From Verrucomicrobiota bacterium (lineage in GTDB: Bacteria; Verrucomicrobiota; Verrucomicrobiia; Methylacidiphilales; Verrucolacustridaceae): DNA of 7,050 bases. The notes below the pieces were generated by a model. It did no database searches and was not told the DNA's origin. It saw only the letters and a list, made by a program, of their open reading frames with translations. Each line of letters opens with the position of its first letter. The first letter of the stretch is position 1. A program made the position numbers and the translations under genes. This document shows positions 1 through 6,359 of this stretch, piece after piece. Where the stretch lies: positions 1-7,050 of the forward strand of contig RGTE01000058.1 of NCBI GenBank assembly GCA_010025475.1, read 5' to 3'.

Positions 1-904
1 GATCTACCCGATCAACTCGGCCGACTTTGAAAAGCTGAAGCTGGCGCTGGGGAAACTGCAGATCAATGACTCCGCCTTGGTCTACACCCCGGAGAGTTCA
101 CCGGCCCTTGGCTTCGGTTTCCGCTGCGGCTTTCTGGGCCTGCTCCACATGGAGATCGTGCAGGAGCGGTTGGCGCGGGAGTTCGACATGGAGGTGATCT
201 CGACCTATCCGAGCGTCATCTACGAGGTGCACCTGACCAACGGGAAGGTTTTGAAGGTGGAAAATCCCGTGCAGATGCCGGATCCAAGCGTCATTGAGGA
301 GATTCGCGAACCGATGGTGACCGTCTATTTGCTGTGCCCGAACGAGAACATCGGCGACCTTGTGGCGATGGTGCGGGAAAAGCGCGGGGAGGTGCAGAAG
401 ACGGAGTCGCTGGATGCGAAGCGGGTGATGTTGACCACGGAGATTCCGCTGAATGAGATCCTGGTGGACTTCAGTGACCGGATTAAATCGATCACGAGGG
501 GCTACGGCTCCATGGACTACGAACACGGCCCCTACCGGACGAACGACCTGGTCAAACTGGAGATCTTGGTGAACGGGGAGCCGATGGATGCGTTTTCCTG
601 TATCGTGCACCGCGAGAAGGCAGCCTCACGGGGTCGGGTGCTGACGGCCAAGCTGAAGGAGGTGATCCCGCCGCAATTGTTCAAGGTGGCCCTGCAGGCT
701 GCGATTGGCGGGAAGGTGGTGGCCCGCGAGGACGTGAAGAGCTTCGGAAAGAACGTGACGGCGAAGTGTTACGGGGGCGACATTACCCGGAAGCGGAAGC
801 TGTTGGAGAAGCAGAAGGAGGGGAAAAAGCGGATGAAGCAGTTCGGCAAGGTGGACATCCCGCAGGAGGCATTCCTGCAGGTGTTGAAGGCCTTCGGGGA
901 TTAA
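1..904 (+). CDS. lepA: Elongation factor 4 (LepA GTPase), 3' part only
   Basis: The open frame enters the window at base 2 and gives the last 300 residues of LepA/EF4, about half of the usual ~600. The N-terminal GTPase domain lies outside the window. EF4 is a cytoplasmic ribosome-bound translation GTPase linked to back-translocation and to ribosome or initiation quality control. Visible family signatures are ALGFGFRCGFLGLLHMEIVQ at about residues 36-55 of the fragment, a GSMDYEHGPYR segment, the SCIVHREKA segment, and the EF4-specific C-terminal domain with VTAKCYGGDITRKRKLLEKQ and a KQFGKVDIPQEAF stretch near the end. The TTG at 77 is an internal Leu codon, not a start, because homology continues upstream of it. 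TAA at 902-904 is followed after one base by lepB, so the two genes are almost certainly cotranscribed. Nothing is disrupted in the visible part. Confidence 0.97.
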   Translation, partial: IYPINSADFEKLKLALGKLQINDSALVYTPESSPALGFGFRCGFLGLLHMEIVQERLAREFDMEVISTYPSVIYEVHLTNGKVLKVENPVQMPDPSVIEEIREPMVTVYLLCPNENIGDLVAMVREKRGEVQKTESLDAKRVMLTTEIPLNEILVDFSDRIKSITRGYGSMDYEHGPYRTNDLVKLEILVNGEPMDAFSCIVHREKAASRGRVLTAKLKEVIPPQLFKVALQAAIGGKVVAREDVKSFGKNVTAKCYGGDITRKRKLLEKQKEGKKRMKQFGKVDIPQEAFLQVLKAFGD

Positions 905-905
905 G

Positions 906-2033
906 ATGATTTTTTTGGGTCAGTCCCGGGCGGAGCGGAAGCACCTCAAGGCCATTGAACATTTTCTGGGAAAAAAGATTCGCTACGGGCGCGACGTCCT
1001 CCCGGAAAAAACCCTGACGCGCCTGAAGGAGGCCAGTCAGTCCGCCCGCGAGGCGCTGAGTTGGGGCGCGTCAGGCCAGAGGAGAGGGGAAGTGCTGAAA
1101 AACCTAGAGACCCAATACGGCGATCTTCTGCGCACCGACAAGCACCATGGCCGGAGGGAAAATGCCGAGGTGGCTCTGGTGGCGATCGCCCTAGCCCTGG
1201 GGGTGCGGGCTTATTTTCTTCAACCTTTCAAGATTCCCACCCATTCCATGCGACCCACCTTGTTTGGAATCCTGAATGAGCCGGAGAGCCGACCGCCGCC
1301 GTCCTGGCCCATGCGGATTTTTGATTTGGTTTGGTCAGGCAAGGGATGGCATCGGGCGGTGGCACCGAGGGACGGGACCATCGCTTCCGTGCGCGAAGGT
1401 CGTTTGTTCGGCGTGATTCCGTGGACGACCACGGAAATCGTTGGAAATGGCTGGATGGAAAGTGTCTGGACCGGCCTCCAGCAGGCCCGCGAAGGCGGAT
1501 TGAAGGTGCGGGCGGGAGACGCGGTGAAAGCGGGAGAAGTCCTCGCCAACTTCAGCTCCGCCAGCGGCGATCATCTCTTTGTGAATAAGGTCATCTACCA
1601 GATCCGAAAACCGGAGCGCGGGGAAACCTTTGTCTTTACCACGGACGGCATTGAAGGGATCGAGTCCGGCCTAAGGCTTCGCGGAATCGAGGGATCCCAA
1701 TATTACATCAAGCGATGCGTGGCCTTGGGCGGAGATCGGCTGCAGGTCCGGCCGCCTGAACTATGGATTAATGGCCAGCCGGCCCAAGATTGGGCCTGCC
1801 AACGGGTGGCCTCTCAAAAGGACGGCTATGGCGGGTACACATTGGGGCCGACCTTTATGACCAATCCGGACGACTCTTATCAGGTGCCTGGAAAGGATTA
1901 CTGGGCCATGGGGGACAACAGTGCCAACAGCTTTGATAGCCGCGGCTGGGGCGCAGTTCCGTCCAGGAATTTGGTCGGAAAAGGGGCGTTTGTGTACTGG
2001 CCGTTTACGAGGCGGTGGGGATTGATTCACTAG
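906..2033 (+). CDS. lepB: Signal peptidase I, S26 family, with N-terminal extension and large insert
   Basis: Inner-membrane Ser/Lys protease that removes signal peptides from secreted proteins. All S26A landmarks are present in the 375 residues. A single membrane helix spans about 88-108. The nucleophile is Ser114 in IPTHSMRPTL. A box resembling GDHLFVNKVIYQIRKPERGE lies at 221-240. The general-base Lys269 is in YYIKRCVALGGD, and GDNSANSFDSRGWG is at 336-349. Two features differ from the E. coli enzyme. Residues 1-86 are a hydrophilic, charged cytoplasmic extension in place of a first membrane helix. The Ser-Lys distance is 155 residues against 55 in E. coli; part of that insert (about 155-215) has a DGTIASVREG ... 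AGDAVKAGEVLA pattern like a barrel-sandwich (lipoyl-like) fold. The ATG lies one base after the lepA stop, with a weak GGGGA five bases upstream, which suggests translational coupling. I recall this long form from Verrucomicrobia, so it is probably a lineage trait. Confidence 0.95.
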   Translation: MIFLGQSRAERKHLKAIEHFLGKKIRYGRDVLPEKTLTRLKEASQSAREALSWGASGQRRGEVLKNLETQYGDLLRTDKHHGRRENAEVALVAIALALGVRAYFLQPFKIPTHSMRPTLFGILNEPESRPPPSWPMRIFDLVWSGKGWHRAVAPRDGTIASVREGRLFGVIPWTTTEIVGNGWMESVWTGLQQAREGGLKVRAGDAVKAGEVLANFSSASGDHLFVNKVIYQIRKPERGETFVFTTDGIEGIESGLRLRGIEGSQYYIKRCVALGGDRLQVRPPELWINGQPAQDWACQRVASQKDGYGGYTLGPTFMTNPDDSYQVPGKDYWAMGDNSANSFDSRGWGAVPSRNLVGKGAFVYWPFTRRWGLIH

Positions 2034-2112
2034 ACTGGGAGGATGAAAAGGAGGGTGCGGAAGGCTACTTCCTATGCCTCTTATGGCAATTTGTCGCACA
2101 ATAAATATTGTA
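2034..2112. other. Convergent intergenic gap lepB/rdgB with short palindromes
   Basis: This gap holds no gene I can support. It contains two small inverted repeats. GGAAG-GCTA-CTTCC lies at 2059-2072. The AT-rich ACAATA-AA-TATTGT lies at 2098-2111, just outside the rdgB stop. Either could form a weak hairpin in transcripts from both sides, but neither is followed by a run of T on either strand, so they are not standard intrinsic terminators. The right half is clearly more AT-rich than the neighbouring genes. Confidence 0.4.
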
Positions 2113-2757
2113 TTAAATACACTTTTTCAATCGAGAAGTCTTAAGGAGTCTGCTGAGTCGGGGTTTAAACTTTGCCACTGCCCTCGCCCGGTGGCTGATC
2201 CGGTGTTTGGTGATTGCCGGAAGCTGTCCAAGGGTCTTGGAAAAACCTTTGGGCTGGAAAATGGAATCATATCCAAAGCCCCCGGTTCCCGCCTCAACAT
2301 GGGTAATCTGACCCCAAACCCGGCCCGAGACCGAGCCCAAAACAGCCCCGTTTTCAGCGATGACCAACCAGGCCTCAAAATAGGCCTTCCTAAGGAAGCC
2401 GCTCTTGCCCTTCAGGAGCCTTAAAAGTTTTGTCCGGTTGGACTGGTCTGTGGCTTGGGGCCCGGAAAAACGGGCGGAATAGACCCCTGGACGACCTCCC
2501 AAAGACGGGACAACCAGCCCGCTATCATCGGCCAAAATGGGATGATTCGGGAGGGCCCGACTAAGTGCGCAGGCTTTAATGCGGGCGTTGGCGGCGAAGG
2601 ACTTTCCGGTTTCCCGGATTTCCGGAAAGTGCGGCAGGCCATGAAGGTCGCGGACCCGGCAGACGCCACGGAGCAGTTGCGAGAATTCGCGGGTTTTCCC
2701 ACGGTTGCGGGTGGCAATCCATAGAACGGGTTTTTGCGCCGGAGTTCGACTTGGCAT
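2113..2757 (-). CDS. rdgB: Non-canonical purine NTP pyrophosphatase (RdgB/HAM1, ITPase family)
   Basis: Cytoplasmic house-cleaning enzyme that hydrolyses dITP, ITP and XTP to the monophosphate plus pyrophosphate, keeping deaminated purines out of DNA and RNA. The 214 residues carry the family motifs in order: IATRNRGKTREF at 14-25 (phosphate-binding loop), RETGKSFAANARIKA at 48-62 (Glu49 matches the Mg-binding Glu of E. coli RdgB), LADDSGLVVPSLGGRPGVYS at 75-94 (Asp78 matches catalytic Asp69), GTGGFGYDSIF at 157-167, and ITKHRISHRARA at 182-193 for base recognition. Length is slightly above the usual ~200 because of a short basic tail. Small departures from consensus are Ala56 where ENA is usual and Ser165 in place of Pro in GFGYDP; the key catalytic residues are intact. 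The ATG at 2757 puts the first motif at residue 14, near the family norm. No Shine-Dalgarno is visible upstream. The gene is divergent from leuS. Confidence 0.94.
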   Translation of the reverse strand: MPSRTPAQKPVLWIATRNRGKTREFSQLLRGVCRVRDLHGLPHFPEIRETGKSFAANARIKACALSRALPNHPILADDSGLVVPSLGGRPGVYSARFSGPQATDQSNRTKLLRLLKGKSGFLRKAYFEAWLVIAENGAVLGSVSGRVWGQITHVEAGTGGFGYDSIFQPKGFSKTLGQLPAITKHRISHRARAVAKFKPRLSRLLKTSRLKKCI

Positions 2758-2798
2758 GGCGGATCGAGTTTACTATCGCGTTTTCGGAACCATGCCAA
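2751..2798. repeat. 9-bp perfect inverted repeat spanning the rdgB and leuS start codons
   Basis: TTGGCATGG at 2751-2759 is the exact reverse complement of CCATGCCAA at 2790-2798, with 30 bp between the arms. The left arm contains the rdgB start codon (CAT at 2755-2757 on the plus strand) and the right arm contains the leuS ATG (2792-2794). Both genes therefore begin with the same CCATGCCAA. The repeat is seen directly; a role as operator or start-site signal is inference, and a chance match is possible because three bases of each arm are simply the start codon. Confidence 0.6.
2758..2791. promoter_or_regulatory. Divergent rdgB/leuS start region with possible overlapping -10 boxes
   Basis: Only 34 bp separate the two chosen start codons. 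Two TAnnnT-type -10 candidates overlap near the centre. TACTAT at 2771-2776 faces leuS and would put transcription start near 2783. TAAACT on the minus strand (2772-2767) faces rdgB and would put it near 2760. Neither has a good -35 at standard spacing, and there is no Shine-Dalgarno for either gene. If these are used, rdgB would be nearly leaderless and leuS would have a leader of about nine bases. This is inference from position and weak motifs. Confidence 0.25.
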
Positions 2799-5251
2799 CC
2801 CACGCCCCGTACCCATTCGCCGAAATCGAGCCCCGCTGGCAGAAAGCGTGGGCGGAAGCGCGCTGCTTCCGGGCGGCCCAACCGGGAGAACCGGGATCGG
2901 AAAAGCCGAAGGCCTACATCCTCGATATGTTCCCCTACCCGTCTGCGGCCGGGCTGCATGTGGGCCACTTGGAGGGCTACACCGCCACGGATATCGTGGC
3001 GCGATATCGGCGGATGCTTGGGATGAACGTCCTCCATCCGATGGGCTGGGACGCTTTTGGCCTGCCGGCCGAACAACACGCCGTACAGACCGGGACCCAC
3101 CCCCGGGTGACGACCGCGCGGAATATCGACAATTTCCGGCGGCAGATCCAAGCGATGGGCTTCAGTTACGATTGGGACCGGGAGATCGACACGACCGACC
3201 CGAAGTATTTCCGGTGGACCCAGTGGATCTTTCTCAAACTTTATGAAAAGGGGCTCGCCTACGTTGCGGAGGCGCCGGTCTGGTACTGCCCTGCCCTGGG
3301 AACGGTGTTGGCCAACGAGGAAGTATTGGCGACCGAGGAAGGACCCAGGTCCGAGCGCGGCAATCATCCGGTGGAACGACGCCCAATGCGTCAATGGATG
3401 TTGAAGATCACGGCTTATGCGGAAAGGTTGTTGCAGGATCTGGACCTACTCGATTGGCCGGAGTCACTAAAAGAGATGCAGCGAAACTGGATTGGGAAAA
3501 GCGAAGGCGCGGAGGTGATCTTTTCGGTGGTCGGCTCCGGTGAAAAGATCGCGGTTTACACGACGAGGCCGGACACCCTGTTTGGGGCCACCTACTTGGT
3601 GTTGGCGCCGGAACATCCGTTGGTGAGACCCCTCACCTCGCCCGAGCGCAAGGCGGCCGTGGAGAAATACGTTCGGGAGAGTGCCGCAAAAAGCGATCTG
3701 GAGCGTACGGAATTGGCAAAAAAGAAAACCGGAGTGGCGACCGGTGCGACCGTCGTGAATCCGGTCAACGGGGAAAAAATCCCGATTTGGGTGGCGGACT
3801 ACGTGCTGGCCTCCTACGGGACCGGCGCGGTGATGGCGGTACCGGCCCACGACGAGCGGGATTTCGAATTTGCCCGGGAATACCAGTTGCCGGTCCGGAA
3901 GGTTATCCGGGCGGAATCGGAACCGGAAAAGGAGTGTTTCCCGGAGGATGGCGTGAATTTTGACTCGGGCTTTTTAAGCGGACTGAAGACATCCCAGGCC
4001 AAGGTCGCCATGGCAGACTGGCTCGAGAAAAATAATCATGGGCGACGGCAGGTGCGGTACAAACTGCGGGACTGGCTCTTTTCCCGACAGAGGTACTGGG
4101 GCGAGCCTTTCCCCATCCTTTGGAACGGGGACAGGCACGAGCCGCTTTCGGATAAGGATCTTCCCCTCACCCTACCTGAACTGGTGGATTTTCAGCCGAC
4201 GGCAACCGGTGAACCGCCCTTGGGCAAGGCGGAGGCGTGGCGAAAGTTGCCGGACGGGAGGACCCGGGAGCTGAACACGATGCCGCAGTGGGCGGGTTCC
4301 TGTTGGTACTACCTCCGCTTTTGCGATCCAAAGAACGACGCCAAGCCCTGGAGCGCGGAGGCGGAGAAGTATTGGATGTCGGGCGGAGGGGTGGATTTGT
4401 ATGTGGGCGGAGCGGAACACGCGGTCCTGCACCTGCTTTACGCAAGGTTCTGGCACAAAGTGTTGTTCGACCTGAAACTGGTGTCGCACCCGGAGCCCTT
4501 CCGGCGTTTGGTCAACCAAGGAATTATCCTGGGAGAGGATAATCGCAAGATGTCGAAGTCCCTGGGCAATGTGGTGAATCCCGACGAGGTGATCCGTGAG
4601 CATGGTGCGGATGCCTTGCGGGTCTTTGAAATGTTCCTTGGACCGCTGGAGCAGATGAAACCTTGGAGTTCCAAAGGCATGGAGGGTTCCGTGAGGTTCC
4701 TCGCCCGGGTATGGCGGTTGGTTTGCGAGGAAACGGATTCCGGGGAGTGGATCCCCTCTTCCACGCTGACGGACGGCGCACCTTCACCCGAAACAGTCCG
4801 AGCCCTGGCCAAGGCCACGGCCAAGGTGACCGAGGATCTTGAAAAGCTGCAGTTCAACACGGCAATTTCGGCGCTGATGGTTCTGGTGAATCACCTCACC
4901 GGACTGGTAAAGAGGCCGACGGCGGCGGTGATGCAACTATCCCGCTTACTGGCCCCCTTCGCGCCGCATTTGGCGGAGGAAGTCCATGCCCGACTTGGCG
5001 GGAAAGGCTTGGTGAGTGTTGCGGCTTGGCCCACCTTCCGGAAAGAGGATCTGCAGGAGGATTCTGCGGAACTGGCCGTACAAGTGAACAGCAAGTTGCG
5101 GGGCCGGATCACCGTTCCTAGTCTGGCTAATCGTGAGGAAATTGAAGCCTTGGTGCGGGCCCATCCGGATTTCGGTGGTTGGTGCGGGGGGAAAACAGTC
5201 CAAAAGATGATTGTTGTACCTGGGCGCATCGTGAACTTGATTTCCGGATGA
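2792..5251 (+). CDS. leuS: Leucyl-tRNA synthetase, compact bacterial form
   Basis: Class Ia synthetase that charges tRNA-Leu with leucine and edits mischarged tRNA. The 819 residues show the HIGH-type motif HVGH at 56-59; the CP1 editing domain with the Thr-rich TTRPDT at 257-262 and AHDERD with Asp354 and Asp357, matching the editing-site Asp of E. coli; KMSKS at 586-590; an anticodon-binding domain (about 655-760); and a C-terminal domain from VQVNSKLRG to the end. It is shorter than the 860-residue E. coli enzyme. The leucine-specific insert before KMSKS is absent, since GIILGEDNR leads straight into KMSKS. The zinc cysteines expected after GTVLANEEV are replaced by a SERGNHPVERR stretch. 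The start at 2792 is chosen because PYPFAEIEPRWQKAW then sits at the normal N-terminus. ATG 2756 and TTG 2705 are in frame but would add residues unlike the family and would overlap rdgB. The stop overlaps a small ORF by ATGA. Confidence 0.96.
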   Translation: MPTHAPYPFAEIEPRWQKAWAEARCFRAAQPGEPGSEKPKAYILDMFPYPSAAGLHVGHLEGYTATDIVARYRRMLGMNVLHPMGWDAFGLPAEQHAVQTGTHPRVTTARNIDNFRRQIQAMGFSYDWDREIDTTDPKYFRWTQWIFLKLYEKGLAYVAEAPVWYCPALGTVLANEEVLATEEGPRSERGNHPVERRPMRQWMLKITAYAERLLQDLDLLDWPESLKEMQRNWIGKSEGAEVIFSVVGSGEKIAVYTTRPDTLFGATYLVLAPEHPLVRPLTSPERKAAVEKYVRESAAKSDLERTELAKKKTGVATGATVVNPVNGEKIPIWVADYVLASYGTGAVMAVPAHDERDFEFAREYQLPVRKVIRAESEPEKECFPEDGVNFDSGFLSGLKTSQAKVAMADWLEKNNHGRRQVRYKLRDWLFSRQRYWGEPFPILWNGDRHEPLSDKDLPLTLPELVDFQPTATGEPPLGKAEAWRKLPDGRTRELNTMPQWAGSCWYYLRFCDPKNDAKPWSAEAEKYWMSGGGVDLYVGGAEHAVLHLLYARFWHKVLFDLKLVSHPEPFRRLVNQGIILGEDNRKMSKSLGNVVNPDEVIREHGADALRVFEMFLGPLEQMKPWSSKGMEGSVRFLARVWRLVCEETDSGEWIPSSTLTDGAPSPETVRALAKATAKVTEDLEKLQFNTAISALMVLVNHLTGLVKRPTAAVMQLSRLLAPFAPHLAEEVHARLGGKGLVSVAAWPTFRKEDLQEDSAELAVQVNSKLRGRITVPSLANREEIEALVRAHPDFGGWCGGKTVQKMIVVPGRIVNLISG

Positions 5252-5352
5252 AATCAGTGCTTTTGCGGGGAAGGGAAAGAAAGATTCTCTTGGGGGTCGG
5301 ATGGCTGATAATCACGATTTCCGCTTATAAAATTCTATTTTCCGGCGGTTGA
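5248..5352 (+). CDS. Possible 34-residue single-pass membrane peptide
   Basis: An ATG at 5248-5250 overlaps the leuS TGA (ATGA), and the frame stays open for 34 codons to TGA at 5350-5352. The peptide has a basic N-terminus (Lys2, Arg7, Arg9, Arg11, Lys12), then a hydrophobic run ILLGVGWLIITISAY at 13-27 with a little more hydrophobic sequence after it, ending SGG. This is what a tiny inner-membrane protein with its N-terminus in the cytoplasm looks like. No Shine-Dalgarno is visible, so expression would rely on coupling to leuS termination. I do not recognise a family. The case rests on the start/stop overlap and the non-random charge and hydrophobicity pattern; an ORF this short can arise by chance. 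Confidence 0.4.
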   Translation: MKSVLLRGRERKILLGVGWLIITISAYKILFSGG

Positions 5353-5356
5353 GCCA

Positions 5357-5385
5357 TAGACATTTTGGCGTAATTCAGCCATAAT
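5357..5385 (+). promoter_or_regulatory. Sigma70-type promoter for the Minf_1886 gene, probably giving a leaderless mRNA
   Basis: TAGACA at 5357-5362 (5 of 6 to TTGACA) and CATAAT at 5380-5385 (5 of 6 to TATAAT) are separated by exactly 17 bp. This is the best promoter match in the window and sits in an AT-rich gap after the leuS-linked small ORF. The predicted transcription start is about 5392, one base before the ATG at 5393, and no Shine-Dalgarno precedes that ATG. A 7-bp direct repeat AGCCATA (5352-5358 and 5377-5383) overlaps both boxes with a 25-bp period and could be a regulator site or coincidence. Confidence 0.6.
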
Positions 5386-5392
5386 TTCCTTT

Positions 5393-5881
5393 ATGGCCCA
5401 TCTGACGATGGATCAGGCAATTGCCAAACTCCGGGAGCAAACTCCAAAGTACGCCCCGGCGGCGTATCATTTTGTCCGGCGCGCCCTTGATTACTGCCTT
5501 CGGAAATTAAAGCGAGAGGAGGAGGAACGACCGGCTCATGTCAGCGGGAGGGAATTGCTGGAGGGTTTTCGTGACTTGGCTTTGGAGGAATTCGGTCCGT
5601 TGGCCAAGACGGTGCTGGAAGACTGGGGCATCACCAAGTGCTCGGACGTAGGTGAGATTGTCTTTCAACTGGTGAGCTTAGGAGTGCTTGGAAAAAGTGA
5701 GAACGATAAAATCGATGACTTTGGAGAGCTGTGGTCGTTTGCGGAGGCCTTTGACGTGCCGTTTCAGCCCCAAGCCGTTGAGACCCCGAAGAAGTCTAAA
5801 CTCCGGACCACCTCCCCTGCCCGGGCCAAAACGACTGGGAACCGGTCCCAACAGCCGACCGCCTCGACCGAATCTGACTGA
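5393..5881 (+). CDS. Minf_1886 family protein (Planctomycetes/Verrucomicrobia conserved)
   Basis: A small cytoplasmic protein of unknown function. Residues 8-125 match what I know of the Minf_1886 family: YAPAAYHFVRRALDY at 20-34, then HVSGRELLEGFRDLALEEFG at 49-68, GPLAKTVLEDWGI at 68-80, and DVGEIVFQLVSLGVLGKSEND at 85-105, ending in a DDFGELWSFAEAFD stretch. The fold should be mainly helical, with no signal peptide or membrane segment. Residues 128-162 are a Pro, Lys, Ser and Thr-rich tail that looks disordered and is probably not conserved. The ATG at 5393 is chosen because the promoter ends just before it; ATG 5408 would remove only five residues. It is the first gene of a likely operon, and the DUF1844 gene starts 16 bp after its stop. 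Biochemical role is not known to me. Confidence 0.88.
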   Translation: MAHLTMDQAIAKLREQTPKYAPAAYHFVRRALDYCLRKLKREEEERPAHVSGRELLEGFRDLALEEFGPLAKTVLEDWGITKCSDVGEIVFQLVSLGVLGKSENDKIDDFGELWSFAEAFDVPFQPQAVETPKKSKLRTTSPARAKTTGNRSQQPTASTESD

Positions 5882-5883
5882 AC

Positions 5884-5889
5884 GGAAGG
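5884..5889 (+). promoter_or_regulatory. Ribosome binding site for the DUF1844 gene
   Basis: GGAAGG lies eight bases before the ATG at 5898. It decides the start of the DUF1844 gene against longer in-frame readings that would run back inside the Minf_1886 gene. It is the clearest Shine-Dalgarno of any gene start in the window and contrasts with the SD-less starts at 2757, 2792 and 5393. Confidence 0.7.
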
Positions 5890-5897
5890 CATCGTTT

Positions 5898-6359
5898 ATG
5901 GCCGAGTTTCAAAAGACCAACCCGGCGGCCAGCACGGAAACGACGAGAAAGTTCGTCCAGTTCATCATGGTGCAGGCCCAGAACATTCTTTACGTCCTGG
6001 GCCGAATTCCAACCCCCGAGGGCGAACGCCTTCCCCCGAACCTTCAGGCGGCCAAGATGATGATCGACCACCTCGACCTGATCGCCATCAAGACCCAAGG
6101 CAACCTCAATGCGCAGGAGGAAAAAATCCTCAAGGAGGCTCTTCAGCAGGTGCAGATGGCCTTCGTGGAGGCAAGCGGGGGCACACCTCCCTCGATGATG
6201 CCGGACCGCGGTCCGCAGATGGAAATGCCCGAGCTTGAAGAGGACTTGGAGTCGGAACCTTCCGTGGTGCGGGAGACCCCGCCAGGGCCCTCTGCCCCCT
6301 CAACCCCGAGGGCGGAGCCCGGCGAGGACAAAAAGAAATTTTTCAAAAGCTACGGATGA
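5898..6359 (+). CDS. DUF1844 domain protein
   Basis: 153 residues, cytoplasmic, function unknown. Residues 18-91 match the DUF1844 pattern: a first helix KFVQFIMVQAQNILYVLGRI, the segment PTPEGERLPPNLQAAKMMID, then HLDLIAIKTQGNLNAQEEK and a final amphipathic helix to about residue 91. The family is typically a small helical bundle with the KTxGNL signature, seen here at 65-70. Residues 95-153 form a Pro/Glu-rich acidic linker ending in a basic KKKFFKSYG. That tail is likely disordered and may be an interaction peptide (inference). The start at 5898 has a good ribosome binding site, and extending the frame upstream would only overlap the Minf_1886 gene. The TGA overlaps the next gene's ATG by four bases, which suggests coupled translation. 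Confidence 0.88.
   Translation: MAEFQKTNPAASTETTRKFVQFIMVQAQNILYVLGRIPTPEGERLPPNLQAAKMMIDHLDLIAIKTQGNLNAQEEKILKEALQQVQMAFVEASGGTPPSMMPDRGPQMEMPELEEDLESEPSVVRETPPGPSAPSTPRAEPGEDKKKFFKSYG

Noticed and set aside
2059..2072. GGAAG-GCTA-CTTCC hairpin as the lepB terminator.
   Set aside because: The stem is only five base pairs and no T-run follows on either strand.
2043..2144. A 33-codon plus-strand ORF after lepB (ATG at 2043, stop at 2142-2144).
   Set aside because: It runs antisense into the end of rdgB, its GGGAGG abuts the ATG with no spacing, and the peptide has no recognisable pattern.
2074..2424. A 116-codon plus-strand ORF with GGAAGG nine bases upstream.
   Set aside because: It lies almost wholly antisense to rdgB, whose protein matches a known family end to end; the ribosome-site match is likely chance.
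2705..2791. An N-terminal extension of leuS from TTG 2705 or ATG 2756.
   Set aside because: The added residues are unlike LeuRS N-termini and would make leuS overlap the rdgB coding region; ATG 2792 gives a normal start.
2576..3394. Long minus-strand open frame (272 codons) opposite the start of leuS.
   Set aside because: It is a shadow of leuS and rdgB in a GC-rich region; its protein is Arg, Pro and His-rich with no family resemblance.
5326..5331. TATAAA as a second -10 box upstream of the Minf_1886 gene.
   Set aside because: No acceptable -35 at 16-18 bp, and it lies inside the small ORF; the TAGACA/CATAAT pair is much better.
5688..5897. Upstream extension of the DUF1844 frame.
   Set aside because: It overlaps the Minf_1886 gene in another frame, and a good ribosome binding site at 5884-5889 supports ATG 5898.
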